Source: Granulicatella balaenopterae (lineage in GTDB: Bacteria; Bacillota; Bacilli; Lactobacillales; Aerococcaceae). From it: a stretch of 40,819 nucleotides of DNA. The translations under genes were made by a program, and so were the position numbers. The stretch's first letter is position 1; each line of letters opens with the position of its first letter. This document shows, piece by piece, positions 7,703 through 16,175 of the stretch. The stretch is taken from positions 1 to 40,819 of the forward strand of contig NZ_FOGF01000017.1 of assembly GCF_900111135.1 (NCBI RefSeq), written 5' to 3'. Below the pieces are notes generated by a model, which did not search any database, had not been told where the DNA came from, and saw only the letters and a list, made by a program, of their open reading frames with translations.

Positions 7703-8650
7703 ATGATGTTAAATATTGGAGTAATAGGACTTGGTAATATTGCCCGTAAAGCATATTTACCAATTATGAGAACAATTAAAAATGTGAAATGGTATGCTTA
7801 TTCACGTAATAAAGAAATATTAAAAGAAGAAACAAGTTTATTTGGGAGCGCAACTCCTTGTAATTCATTAGAAGAGATGTTGCAATTACCATTAGATGGA
7901 GTATTTATTCATGTTGCAACTCCAGCACATTATACTTTAGTATCAGCATTTTTAAATAAAGGTATCCCGGTATATGTGGATAAACCAGTTGTTGATAACT
8001 TTGAAGATACTTTGGAATTATACACATTAGCAAATGAAAAAGAAACAGTTTTAATGGCGGGATTTAATCGTCGTTTTACCCCAAAAGTACAAGAGTTAAA
8101 GCAAGTGCCGCAAAAAAATAAAATTGTTGTAGAAAAAAATTATATTGATCAAGGCGGACAGTTACGTGATGTTATTTTTGATACATTTATTCACCCAATT
8201 GATACAGCTTTATACCTATTAGATGGTAAGCCGCAAAAGGGCTCTTTCTATTATAAAAAACGTGGTAAAAAAATTGAGCAGTGTGAAGTTTATATCGAAA
8301 CAAAGCATCAAACTGCAGTAGTGGGAATTAATTTAGCATCAGGAGCTAATCGCGAAATTATTGAAGTTCAATCGACAGGCGGTACGTATCATTTGGAAAA
8401 TTTAACTGATTTAACCATTTATCAAGGGGATGATATTATTAAAGAAGGTTTTGATGAATGGGCAACTCCTCTATATAAACGTGGATTTGAAACGATTGTT
8501 AAAGAATTCGTAACAGCCATTGAAACGAAAGAAAATCCAGTGTCTGCTAGTTCGAGTTTATTAACACATTTAATTTGTGATCGCATTAGTACAGCAAAAG
8601 CACCAGAAGGATTTATTAATTTTACATTACCAAAAGCATTTAGAAAATAA
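7703..8650 (+). CDS. Gfo/Idh/MocA-family NAD(P)-dependent oxidoreductase
   Basis: The N-terminus IGVIGLGNIARKAYLPIM is a Rossmann GxGxxA dinucleotide fold, and VDKP replaces the family's E-K-P catalytic motif, keeping the Lys. The C-terminal half fits the alpha/beta substrate domain of this family, whose members oxidise or reduce sugars and related hydroxyl compounds. The substrate cannot be told from sequence. The start is ATG 7703, 7 nt after GGAGGT; ATG 7679 upstream lacks a ribosome binding site. The protein is 315 aa. It lies 14 nt from murB and is probably co-transcribed with it, though a link to cell-wall sugars is only a guess. Confidence 0.85.
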   Translation: MMLNIGVIGLGNIARKAYLPIMRTIKNVKWYAYSRNKEILKEETSLFGSATPCNSLEEMLQLPLDGVFIHVATPAHYTLVSAFLNKGIPVYVDKPVVDNFEDTLELYTLANEKETVLMAGFNRRFTPKVQELKQVPQKNKIVVEKNYIDQGGQLRDVIFDTFIHPIDTALYLLDGKPQKGSFYYKKRGKKIEQCEVYIETKHQTAVVGINLASGANREIIEVQSTGGTYHLENLTDLTIYQGDDIIKEGFDEWATPLYKRGFETIVKEFVTAIETKENPVSASSSLLTHLICDRISTAKAPEGFINFTLPKAFRK

Positions 8651-8664
8651 GGATGGGTTTAATT

Positions 8665-9564
8665 ATGAAAAAAGATTTGCTATTAGCAAAGTTTCCTGAA
8701 GTAAAAATTTTATTTGAAGAACCACTAAGTAAGTATACATATACTAAAACAGGTGGAAAAGCAGAGTGGTTAGTTTTTCCAAAGTCCAATGAAGAAGCTA
8801 AAGAAATAGTGAATTGGTTAAAGGAAGAAAAAGTACCAATGACAATTCTAGGTAATGCTAGTAATGTGATTGTCCGTGACGGTGGCATACAGGGAGCGGT
8901 TATTTTATTATCTGAGATGAATGATATTATCGTGAAAGAGAATCGCATTATTGCACAAGCAGGCGCATTATTAGTCGATACTAGCGCAACTGCACGTGAT
9001 GCTCAATTGACTGGTTTGGAATTTGCTTGTGGCATTCCGGGGAGTATCGGTGGCGCAGTATTTATGAATGCGGGTGCCTATGGTGGAGAAGTGGACCATG
9101 TGATTGAGTATGTGGATGTGTTGACTTGCGAAGGTGAATTTAAGCGTTATTATCATGATGAATTAGCATTTAGTTATCGTCATAGTCTGATTCAAGAGAC
9201 AAATGATATTGTATTAGCAGCCTGTTTTAATTTAACAAGAGGTGATAAAAAAGAGATTAGTGCTCGTATGGATGAATTAACAGAGATGCGTGAGAGTAAA
9301 CAACCGCTAGAATATCCATCATGTGGTAGTGTCTTTAAGCGTCCAGAAGGCTATTATACAGGTAAATTAATTCAAGATGCTGGCTTACAAGGCAAACAAA
9401 TTGGTGGTGCACAAGTATCAACTAAGCATGCTGGATTTATTGTGAATGTTGATCATGCTACAGCGAGTGATTATTTAGCATTAATTCATTATGTCCAAGA
9501 ACAAATTTGGGATATTAATCAAGTCGCCTTAGAAACAGAAGTTAGAATTATTGGTGAAGATTAA
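8665..9564 (+). CDS. murB: UDP-N-acetylenolpyruvoylglucosamine reductase MurB
   Basis: MurB is a cytoplasmic FAD enzyme that reduces UDP-GlcNAc-enolpyruvate to UDP-MurNAc with NADPH in peptidoglycan precursor synthesis. Recognisable pieces are the FAD-binding stretches YTKTGGKAEWLV, ILGNASNVIVRDGGI and ACGIPGSIGGAVFMNAGAYGGE, the SYRHS motif, and PSCGSVFKRPEG with the catalytic Ser. Gram-positive type IIb MurB enzymes have this length (299 aa). ATG 8665 follows AAGGATGG with normal spacing; ATG 8653 upstream is less likely. It ends before a terminator at 9609-9645. Confidence 0.95.
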   Translation: MKKDLLLAKFPEVKILFEEPLSKYTYTKTGGKAEWLVFPKSNEEAKEIVNWLKEEKVPMTILGNASNVIVRDGGIQGAVILLSEMNDIIVKENRIIAQAGALLVDTSATARDAQLTGLEFACGIPGSIGGAVFMNAGAYGGEVDHVIEYVDVLTCEGEFKRYYHDELAFSYRHSLIQETNDIVLAACFNLTRGDKKEISARMDELTEMRESKQPLEYPSCGSVFKRPEGYYTGKLIQDAGLQGKQIGGAQVSTKHAGFIVNVDHATASDYLALIHYVQEQIWDINQVALETEVRIIGED

Positions 9565-9608
9565 TGATTAAAAAAGTACCAAATTAATAGAATTGAATAG
9601 ATTGTATA

Positions 9609-9645
9609 TAAAAGGAGTGTCTAAAACTTGTAGATGCTTCTTTTT
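9609..9645 (+). terminator. Terminator after murB
   Basis: AAAAGGAGTGTCT pairs with AGATGCTTCTTTT, with several G-U pairs, around a 9-nt loop and ends in T5. Its 3' arm overlaps the promoter of the MATE gene. Confidence 0.7.
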
Positions 9646-9656
9646 GCTATTATAAT
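9628..9656 (+). promoter_or_regulatory. Promoter for the MATE transporter gene
   Basis: TTGTAG and TATAAT are separated by 17 nt, and TATAAT lies 50 nt before the start codon. The -35 sits in the loop and arm of the murB terminator. Confidence 0.65.
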
Positions 9657-9706
9657 GGATAGAACTATAATAAATAAATTCATTATTAGAATGGAGTAGA
9701 TGTATC

Positions 9707-11098
9707 ATGACCAGTGATGGTGATTCGGTTAATCATTTGGCGATTAATCAAAAACAAATACGAAAAGATATTATGACAATTGCATGGCCTGTATTAATAG
9801 AAGTATTGTTAGGCTCTTTATTTGGTATGATTGATATGATGATGCTTGGTAAAATGCCTAATCAAGAGATTGCTTCTGCTTCGGTTGCGGCGGTTGGAAT
9901 GACGAATCAACCGTTATATTTAGGGTTGAGTTTAATTCAAGCCTTGAATATTGGTGGAACGGCGATGATTGCTAGATATTATGGAGCTAAAAAATATCAT
10001 CGAATGGAATCAGTCTTAAAGCACGTGATGATTATTGCTATGGTATTTTTTGCTATTCCATTAGCTATTTTAGGTTTTATTTTTGCAAAACCAATCTTAA
10101 GTTTAATGGGAGCAGAGCCAATTGCCTTACAAACGGGATTAAATTATTTTCGTATTATTATGGTAGGGTTTGTTTTTCAAGCGTGGAATTTTACGATAAC
10201 TGCTGCTTTACGAGGAATCGGTCAAACAAAAATACCAATGAAAAATAATGTAATTGCGAACTTTTTTAATGTTATTGGAAATTATGTCTTGATCTATGGA
10301 GCTTTTGGGTTCCCGGCATTAGGAGTTGTAGGGGCAGGAATTTCAACAGCTTGTGCCAATTTATTAGCACTAATATTAACGTTTAGCTATTTATTATCAG
10401 GTAAATCAGTTATTCCATTTGACTTAAAGAAAAAGTTTGTTTTTAAGAAGAATATTATGTTGAATTTTGTGTCAATTGGTTTGCCTTCTGCTGGTGAGCA
10501 GTTAGTACTTCGTTTAGGTGTCATGACTTTTTTAAGAATTGTTTCAGGTTTAGGAACGGATGTCTATGCGGCCCATCAGATTGCCTTAAGTGTATTATCA
10601 TTATCATTTTCTCCTGGGCAAGCCTTTGCGATTACAGCTTCTTCATTGGTTGGTAAATCATTAGGAGAAAAATCTTCCAATAAAGCTGTTCGCTATGCAA
10701 GAACCATTAGTCGCTTAGGAATTATTTTTTCTTGTGTTATGGGAGTGGTATTCTTTGTATTTGGTCGAGACATTGCGTCGTTATATACGGGTAGTCCTAT
10801 TATTATTCAAAATACGGTTATAGCGCTATCAATTGTGGCGTTAATTCAACCATTTCAGGCGCATCAATTGATTTTAACAGGTGTCTTGCGTGGTGCAGGG
10901 GATACGGTTTGGACGTTAATTTCAACATTTTTAGGAATTTTAGTTGTTCGTGTTAGCTTAGGGTATCTTTTTGTTGAGGTATTAGCACTAGGTTTAGCAG
11001 GAGCTTGGTATGCTGTTTTGATTGATCAATTAATTCGATGGGCAATTATCTTTGGACGCTTTAAAACGGGTAAATGGAAGCATATTAAAATTCGATAA
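9707..11098 (+). CDS. MATE-family multidrug/cation efflux transporter
   Basis: This 463-aa hydrophobic protein has about 12 predicted membrane segments in two repeats. MATE hallmarks are MTIAWPVLIEVLLGSLFGMIDMMMLG in helix 1 and the repeat-two counterpart beginning FVSIGLPSAGEQLVLRL. Such proteins export drugs or metabolites in exchange for Na+ or H+. The substrate cannot be predicted. It has its own promoter and stands alone between murB and the lipoprotein. GGAG lies about 11 nt before ATG 9707. Confidence 0.9.
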   Translation: MTSDGDSVNHLAINQKQIRKDIMTIAWPVLIEVLLGSLFGMIDMMMLGKMPNQEIASASVAAVGMTNQPLYLGLSLIQALNIGGTAMIARYYGAKKYHRMESVLKHVMIIAMVFFAIPLAILGFIFAKPILSLMGAEPIALQTGLNYFRIIMVGFVFQAWNFTITAALRGIGQTKIPMKNNVIANFFNVIGNYVLIYGAFGFPALGVVGAGISTACANLLALILTFSYLLSGKSVIPFDLKKKFVFKKNIMLNFVSIGLPSAGEQLVLRLGVMTFLRIVSGLGTDVYAAHQIALSVLSLSFSPGQAFAITASSLVGKSLGEKSSNKAVRYARTISRLGIIFSCVMGVVFFVFGRDIASLYTGSPIIIQNTVIALSIVALIQPFQAHQLILTGVLRGAGDTVWTLISTFLGILVVRVSLGYLFVEVLALGLAGAWYAVLIDQLIRWAIIFGRFKTGKWKHIKIR

Positions 11099-11170
11099 TG
11101 TTTCAAAAATTAGTCGAGGATATAAATTTTTATTAATTTTAGAAAATCATTCACCAAATATTTAAAAAAA

Positions 11171-11179
11171 TGGTAAAAT
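11171..11179 (+). promoter_or_regulatory. Extended -10 promoter for the lipoprotein-ilvE pair
   Basis: TGG followed by TAAAAT lies 31 nt upstream of the lipoprotein start, with AAAGGAG between. No clear -35 is seen. Confidence 0.5.
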
Positions 11180-11210
11180 GGATAAGAACATCGAAAGGAG
11201 ATAGCGCTGT

Positions 11211-11690
11211 ATGAAAAAAACTCAAATTTGTTTACTAACAGTATTTAGTGTAATGTTAACAGGTTGTGGGCAAATCACACCTGAAACATTAAATTCTAGT
11301 GATACAGTATCGGTAGCAAGTAATCCAAGTAATCAAGTAAGTGAAAAAGAAGTACCAGTAGAATCAAGTGATGATACAGTCGTTGAATCAACTAAACCAA
11401 GTGAGGAATCAGCAATAAACAATCAAGAAAGTAGTGAATCAAGAACAGCGGTTGAAGTTGATCCTATCGCAAAACAAGCCATTGCAAAAATCGAACAAAC
11501 GAAAAATATTTTATTAACGGATCAATTTGTAATGATGATTGTTGAAAAGACAGCAGATACGGTAACGATTAATATTCGTGAAAATCAAGAAGATAAAGTG
11601 GTTAATTATGGCTATTTTAAATATACAAAATCAACAGATACATTAGAAGAAATGGATGAGATAACAGGAGAATACCAAGTTATTTCATAG
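11211..11690 (+). CDS. Small secreted lipoprotein of unknown function
   Basis: MKKTQICLLTVFSVMLTGC is a lipoprotein signal peptide with lipobox LTGC, so Cys19 should be lipid-modified and the protein anchored outside the membrane. A low-complexity Ser/Glu/Val/Thr-rich linker covers about residues 20-85. A compact C-terminal part of about 75 residues follows, with alternating hydrophobic strands (FVMMIVEKTADTVTINIR, VVNYGYFKY). I recognise no family. It is 24 nt upstream of ilvE and probably co-transcribed. AAAGGAG precedes ATG 11211. Confidence 0.8.
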   Translation: MKKTQICLLTVFSVMLTGCGQITPETLNSSDTVSVASNPSNQVSEKEVPVESSDDTVVESTKPSEESAINNQESSESRTAVEVDPIAKQAIAKIEQTKNILLTDQFVMMIVEKTADTVTINIRENQEDKVVNYGYFKYTKSTDTLEEMDEITGEYQVIS

Positions 11691-11714
11691 TGATCAATAA
11701 AAGGGGATGCAGAA

Positions 11715-12737
11715 ATGGATAAAAAAGTAGATATCGATTGGAAAACATTAGGATTTGATTATATTAAGACAGATTTACGTTTTATTTCACATTATAAAGA
11801 TGGAAAATGGGATGAAGGACAATTAACAGAAGATAATATGTTACATATTAGTGAAGGCTCAACAGCACTTCATTATGGCCAACAATGTTTTGAAGGATTA
11901 AAAGCTTATCGTTGTAAAGATGGTAGTATTAATTTATTCCGTCCAGAAGAAAATGCTCGTCGTATGATGCGTTCTTGTCGTCGTTTATTAATGGCAGAAT
12001 ACCCAGAAGATAAATTTATTGAAGCTGTTAAAAAAGTTGTAAAAGCTAATGAACACTGGATTCCTCCATATGGAACAGGTGGAAGTTTATATATTCGCCC
12101 ATTTATGATTGGTGTGGGAGATAATGTTGGTGTGAAACCCGCTGATGAATATATTTTTTCTATTTTTGTCACACCGGTGGGAGCTTACTTTAAAGGTGGC
12201 TTAACCCCAACTAATTTTGTGGTATCTGATTATGACCGTGCTGCACCAGTAGGGACTGGAGCTGCTAAAGTTGGCGGGAATTATGCTGCGAGTCTTTTAG
12301 CTGGTAAAAAAGCAAAAGAACGTTCATTTAGTGATGCTATCTATTTAGATCCAGCAACACATACTAAAATTGAAGAAGTTGGTGCAGCAAACTTCTTTGG
12401 TATTACAAAAGATGGTTGGTTTATTACACCTTTATCACCGTCAATTTTACCAAGTATTACAAAATATTCATTATTATGGTTAGCAGAGAATCGTTTAGGC
12501 TTGCAAGTTCGTGAAGGCGATGTCTATATTGATCAATTAGACCAATTTGCTGAAGCGGGTGCATGTGGTACGGCTGCTGTTATTTCACCCATTGCCGGTA
12601 TTCAGTATGGGGATGATTTCCATGTTTTTTATTCAGAAACAGAAGTGGGACCATTAACTAGAAAATTATATGATGAATTAGTAGGTATTCAGTATGGCGA
12701 TGTAGAAGCCCCAACCGGTTGGATTACAAAAGTATAA
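11715..12737 (+). CDS. ilvE: Branched-chain amino acid aminotransferase
   Basis: This class IV PLP-dependent aminotransferase interconverts Leu, Ile and Val with their 2-oxo acids using glutamate/2-oxoglutarate. Visible are [12 protein letters not shown], the KVGGNYAAS motif whose Lys185 should bind [12 protein letters not shown], and [12 protein letters not shown] near the C-terminus. The length (340 aa) fits the bacterial BCAT group closest to eukaryotic enzymes. No other ilv or leu genes are near. In lactic acid bacteria this enzyme often serves amino-acid catabolism or final transamination. AAGGGGATG precedes ATG 11715, and a strong terminator follows. Confidence 0.95.
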   Translation: MDKKVDIDWKTLGFDYIKTDLRFISHYKDGKWDEGQLTEDNMLHISEGSTALHYGQQCFEGLKAYRCKDGSINLFRPEENARRMMRSCRRLLMAEYPEDKFIEAVKKVVKANEHWIPPYGTGGSLYIRPFMIGVGDNVGVKPADEYIFSIFVTPVGAYFKGGLTPTNFVVSDYDRAAPVGTGAAKVGGNYAASLLAGKKAKERSFSDAIYLDPATHTKIEEVGAANFFGITKDGWFITPLSPSILPSITKYSLLWLAENRLGLQVREGDVYIDQLDQFAEAGACGTAAVISPIAGIQYGDDFHVFYSETEVGPLTRKLYDELVGIQYGDVEAPTGWITKV

Positions 12738-12750
12738 TAATTATTTAAGC

Positions 12751-12798
12751 GTCTTGCTTATTTATTGGTTACCCCCAGTAAAGGCAAGACCTTTTTTT
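12751..12798 (+). terminator. Terminator after ilvE
   Basis: GTCTTGC...TT pairs with AAGGCAAGAC and is followed by CTTTTTTT. The rest of the gap to perR (12800-13070) holds no gene that I can support. Confidence 0.85.
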
Positions 12799-12941
12799 AT
12801 TTATGAGATAAGCTTTCGAGTATGTTTGCAAGTCTGTGTATATAAGAACCCAAAAAGCTTTAGTCATTGGAGTATCAGAAGATATAAATATATTTTACAA
12901 ATAGTTTAAGCTGTAATATACTTGAAATATAAAAAATATAA

Positions 12942-12969
12942 TTGACATTAGAAATAGCTTTGGTAGATC
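12942..12969 (+). promoter_or_regulatory. Possible promoter for perR
   Basis: TTGACA (12942-12947) is followed after 16 nt by TAGATC preceded by TGG, an extended but weak -10. It would give a leader of about 100 nt containing a small GATTG/CAATC hairpin. No convincing PerR box was found. Confidence 0.35.
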
Positions 12970-13078
12970 AGTAGACAGTTCTTATATCACCAATCAATAT
13001 CCAAAACTTTAGCTGTGTGGATTGTTCACAATCTAGGAAAGTTCAATTGTAAATTAATAAAGATAAGGGATGGTGGAA

Positions 13079-13531
13079 ATGAGAAATATAATGGTAGAAA
13101 ACATTATTATTCAGTTAAGGCAGGATGGCGTACGTATTACGCCGCAACGTGAAGCTATTTTGAATTTTTTGGCTGAATCTGATAAACATCCTACTGCAGA
13201 TGATATTTATCAAGCGTTATCTGAAGAGTATAAGCAAATGAGCGTAGCAACAGTCTATAATAATTTGCGTTTATTTACATCTTATGGATTTGTTAAGGAA
13301 ATGACTTATGGAGATAATGCGAGTAGATTTGATTTTTCTTCAACAGAACATTATCATGTGATTTGTGAAAAATGTGGTTGTATAGAAGATTTATTTTATC
13401 CGATTCTTTCTGATGTAGAAGAAATTGCTGAAGAGTTAACTGGATTTAAGGTGACGCATCATCGTATGGAGGTTTATGGTATCTGTCCAAGATGTGCTAC
13501 AGAAAAAATGAATAGTAGAGGAAGGGTTTAA
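13079..13531 (+). CDS. perR: PerR, metal-dependent peroxide-sensing Fur-family repressor
   Basis: PerR represses oxidative-stress genes with Fe2+ or Mn2+ and is inactivated by H2O2 through Fe-catalysed His oxidation. Counted from ATG 13079, the residues fall exactly on Bacillus subtilis PerR numbering: His37, Asp85, His91, His93 and Asp104 as the regulatory metal ligands, and Cys96, Cys99, Cys136 and Cys139 as the structural zinc site. Asp104 (Glu in Fur and Zur) supports PerR. This match and AAGGGA 8 nt upstream fix the start at 13079 over ATG 13070. It is the first gene ahead of the deacetylase, only 5 nt away. Confidence 0.93.
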   Translation: MRNIMVENIIIQLRQDGVRITPQREAILNFLAESDKHPTADDIYQALSEEYKQMSVATVYNNLRLFTSYGFVKEMTYGDNASRFDFSSTEHYHVICEKCGCIEDLFYPILSDVEEIAEELTGFKVTHHRMEVYGICPRCATEKMNSRGRV

Positions 13532-13536
13532 ATTTT

Positions 13537-14964
13537 ATGTATATGGAACAAAGAAGATCGTCAAAAAAATCAGTATATATTATTATTGGACTTATTTTAC
13601 TAGGAGTTGCTGTTTTTTTTGGTAAACGATTTATCGAGGAACATCAACAGAATCAAGAATATGAAACAATTATGCAGACGGAAAAAAGTTCAGCAGAAAG
13701 TTCATTTTCAGTTACTCAAGATAAGAAAGAAATAAATAATACAGTTATTACAACATTTATTCCACTAGATGAGGATGGTGCACCGATTCAAGCGCTTGCT
13801 GATAAAATGACAGCTTATTCAGAAAAAGTAGCTAATGGTACAGTAGAAACAGCTACGAATTTAGTATTCATTAATGCAACAAAACAAGATGCTGATGCTG
13901 CTATTAGTACTATTATGATAGAAGAGACAAGTTATAACCTAGTCAATCACCATTATCATAAAAATGACCCTCAAATCATCGCAACAATGTATCTAGATAA
14001 GGAAACAAATGAATTGGTGACGTTGCCGAACGTGTTTATGGATCAATTAGCAGCTAAACAAGCTATTTTTGAATTATTAATTAAAAAGACATTAGCCGAG
14101 GAGAATCAAGAAGAAAAGCAAGCAAGTTTGTCTAAAGTATTCACTGAAGATACTTGGCAAACGATTCCTTTTACTTTAACTGATGACTACTTAGGCTTAC
14201 AATTAAGCCAAGTAGATGCCTCTTTAACAGATGAAACGATTGAGTGGATGTACTTAATGCCTATTGTTAATGAAAAGTTCACATCGGGTCTATTATCAGC
14301 TGCTTATAATTCTTACCAAGAACAGTTAAAAGCTAACGAAGGCCGCAAAATGATTGCATTAACATTTGATGATGGTCCAAAAAGCACAACAACTGGCCAA
14401 GTATTAGATTTATTAAACGAATATCATGCTAAAGCGACATTCTTTATGTTAGGTAAAAATGTACCTGGTAATGAAGATTTGGTGCAACGGATGGTGGCTG
14501 AAGGACATCAATTAGCAAACCACTCATACAATCATCCACAATTAACAAAATTAACACCTGAAGAAATTGCGCAACAAATCAATGATACACAAGCAGCTAT
14601 TTTAAAAGCGAGTGGTGGAGTAGCTTCTAATGCCTTACGACCACCATATGGAGCATATAATCATAAAGTTGCTCTTGCTGCACAGTTACCAGCGATTAAT
14701 TGGTCAATTGATACATTAGATTGGCAAAGTCATGATCCAGCAAAAATCAACGCAATTGTTAAGGAATTTGCGTATAGTGGTGCGATTATTTTAATGCATG
14801 ATATTCATCAAACAACGGTCGATGCTCTACCGGAAATGTTAACTTATTTAACTTCTGAAGGTTATGAATTAGTAACAGTTGATGAATTAATGAATCATCA
14901 ACCACTAAATCCAATGACATTATATTTTGATCAAAAAGATAGTATTTCTTATGAAGGTGAGTAG
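13537..14964 (+). CDS. Membrane-anchored NodB-type polysaccharide deacetylase (PgdA-like)
   Basis: The protein has a basic N-terminus, one membrane helix at about residues 12-29, an extracellular region of about 240 residues, and a C-terminal NodB carbohydrate esterase 4 domain. Catalytic motifs are complete: TFDDGP (276-281), HSYNHP (329-334), RPPYG, DTLDW and LMHDIH. This architecture matches peptidoglycan GlcNAc deacetylases (PgdA), which confer lysozyme resistance, though other wall glycans cannot be excluded. It follows perR by 5 nt and precedes the LacI-type regulator, so it may be co-transcribed with perR. GAGGAAGGG lies about 10 nt before ATG 13537. Confidence 0.88.
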   Translation: MYMEQRRSSKKSVYIIIGLILLGVAVFFGKRFIEEHQQNQEYETIMQTEKSSAESSFSVTQDKKEINNTVITTFIPLDEDGAPIQALADKMTAYSEKVANGTVETATNLVFINATKQDADAAISTIMIEETSYNLVNHHYHKNDPQIIATMYLDKETNELVTLPNVFMDQLAAKQAIFELLIKKTLAEENQEEKQASLSKVFTEDTWQTIPFTLTDDYLGLQLSQVDASLTDETIEWMYLMPIVNEKFTSGLLSAAYNSYQEQLKANEGRKMIALTFDDGPKSTTTGQVLDLLNEYHAKATFFMLGKNVPGNEDLVQRMVAEGHQLANHSYNHPQLTKLTPEEIAQQINDTQAAILKASGGVASNALRPPYGAYNHKVALAAQLPAINWSIDTLDWQSHDPAKINAIVKEFAYSGAIILMHDIHQTTVDALPEMLTYLTSEGYELVTVDELMNHQPLNPMTLYFDQKDSISYEGE

Positions 14965-14990
14965 TAAAGGAGGAGTGTCTTATCACTACT

Positions 14991-15926
14991 TTGAAAGATG
15001 TAGCGAAAAAAGCTAATGTATCCAAAATGACAGTATCTAGGGTGATTAATCATCCAGAATTAGTAACACAGGAATTAAAAGATTTAGTCTATCAAGCAAT
15101 GAAGGAATTAGATTATCGCCCCAATACTGTAGCAAAAGCACTAGCCAAAAACCGGACATTAGTTGTAAAAGTTTTGATTCTTGAAGAAATGGATACAACT
15201 GAGCCTTATTTTATGAATTTAGTAATGGGCATAGCCAAAGAATTAGATCGCTATCAATATGCACTACAATTAGTTACTGAGAACTCACTTAATTTAGGTG
15301 ATTGTGATGGCTATATTATAACGGGAATGAAAGAACATGATTTTGAGTGGATTCAAAAAATTAAAAAGCCCGTTGTGTTATTTGGGGAAAATGATTATCA
15401 TATCCCTTATGTTGATTCTAATAATCAAGCAGCGACACGTTTTGCAACAAAATATGCTAAAAGTTGTGGCTATGAGAAGATTCAATTTATCGGTATTGAT
15501 GTACCAGAAAAGTTTGAAGCCTCACGTGAAAAAGGCTATTTAGAAGCAATGGAATTAATGCAATTAGAAGCTAATATTACTCGTATTGATAATCATTCTT
15601 CATCTGCTGCAAAATTAATAGAAAATTTTGATAAGTGGCAAGAAAATACTTGTTTCATCTGTGCATCTGATCGAATTGCAATTGGGATAGAAAGACAATT
15701 ATTATTAGAAGGCAAAAAAATTCCTGATGATTATGGTATTATTGGATTTGATGGCGTATTTCTTGATCAAATAGCTGCCCCAAAATTAACTACAATGAAG
15801 CAAGATGTAGTGGAAATGGGAAAAATATGCGTTGCGCAATTGATGGCTTTAATTGAAGGTGAAGAGTTAACCCAAAAAGAAATGATGCATGAAGCTAAAA
15901 TGGTTGTACGTGGAACGACAAAATAA
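14991..15926 (+). CDS. LacI-family transcriptional regulator with unusual start
   Basis: The N-terminal helix-turn-helix KDVAKKANVSKMTVSRVINHP and hinge-helix region (YRPNTVAKALAKNRT) are followed by a periplasmic-binding-protein-like effector domain ending in VVRGTTK. It should bind an operator and respond to a sugar or related ligand, but no sugar genes are adjacent. The only standard start is TTG 14991, which lies 17 nt from the strong GGAGG at 14969-14973. ATC 14982 is in frame at 8-nt spacing and would give a family-like Met-Thr-Thr-Leu-Lys-Asp N-terminus. I list the TTG conservatively. It may be the third gene of the perR transcript. Confidence 0.88.
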   Translation: MKDVAKKANVSKMTVSRVINHPELVTQELKDLVYQAMKELDYRPNTVAKALAKNRTLVVKVLILEEMDTTEPYFMNLVMGIAKELDRYQYALQLVTENSLNLGDCDGYIITGMKEHDFEWIQKIKKPVVLFGENDYHIPYVDSNNQAATRFATKYAKSCGYEKIQFIGIDVPEKFEASREKGYLEAMELMQLEANITRIDNHSSSAAKLIENFDKWQENTCFICASDRIAIGIERQLLLEGKKIPDDYGIIGFDGVFLDQIAAPKLTTMKQDVVEMGKICVAQLMALIEGEELTQKEMMHEAKMVVRGTTK

Positions 15927-15931
15927 AAAAT

Positions 15932-15983
15932 AAAGTGATTGTGATAACTTCTTTCAAAAGAGTGGTTACTCAATCACTTTTTA
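15932..15983 (+). terminator. Terminator after the LacI-family gene
   Basis: AAAGTGATTG (15932-15941) pairs perfectly with CAATCACTTT (15971-15980), with partly paired sequence inside and T-rich sequence after. It separates the perR group from mgtE. Confidence 0.8.
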
Positions 15984-16121
15984 TTTATCAGCAGGAAGGC
16001 AAGTGAGTAGTTTTATGTAGTCTAGTAGAGATCCCTTCTTATTGAATTTGTCGTAAATAAAGTTCACTCTCGATAAAATTCAACCAAGAATGAAATAAAG
16101 TTTTTTATACATCGGTGTTTA

Positions 16122-16130
16122 TGCTATACT
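16122..16130 (+). promoter_or_regulatory. Extended -10 promoter for mgtE-lepA
   Basis: TGC followed by TATACT forms a good extended -10, 45 nt before the mgtE start. A T6 tract about 20 nt upstream may serve as a weak -35. Confidence 0.6.
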
Positions 16131-16175
16131 ATATAAGAAACACTTATTAGAAATATTGGTAAAGGAGTGGGGATA

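Noticed and set aside
13043-13060. AT-rich TTGTAAATTAATAAA considered as a PerR box before perR
   Set aside because: Too many mismatches to TTATAATNATTATAA, and such AT-rich strings are common in this genome.
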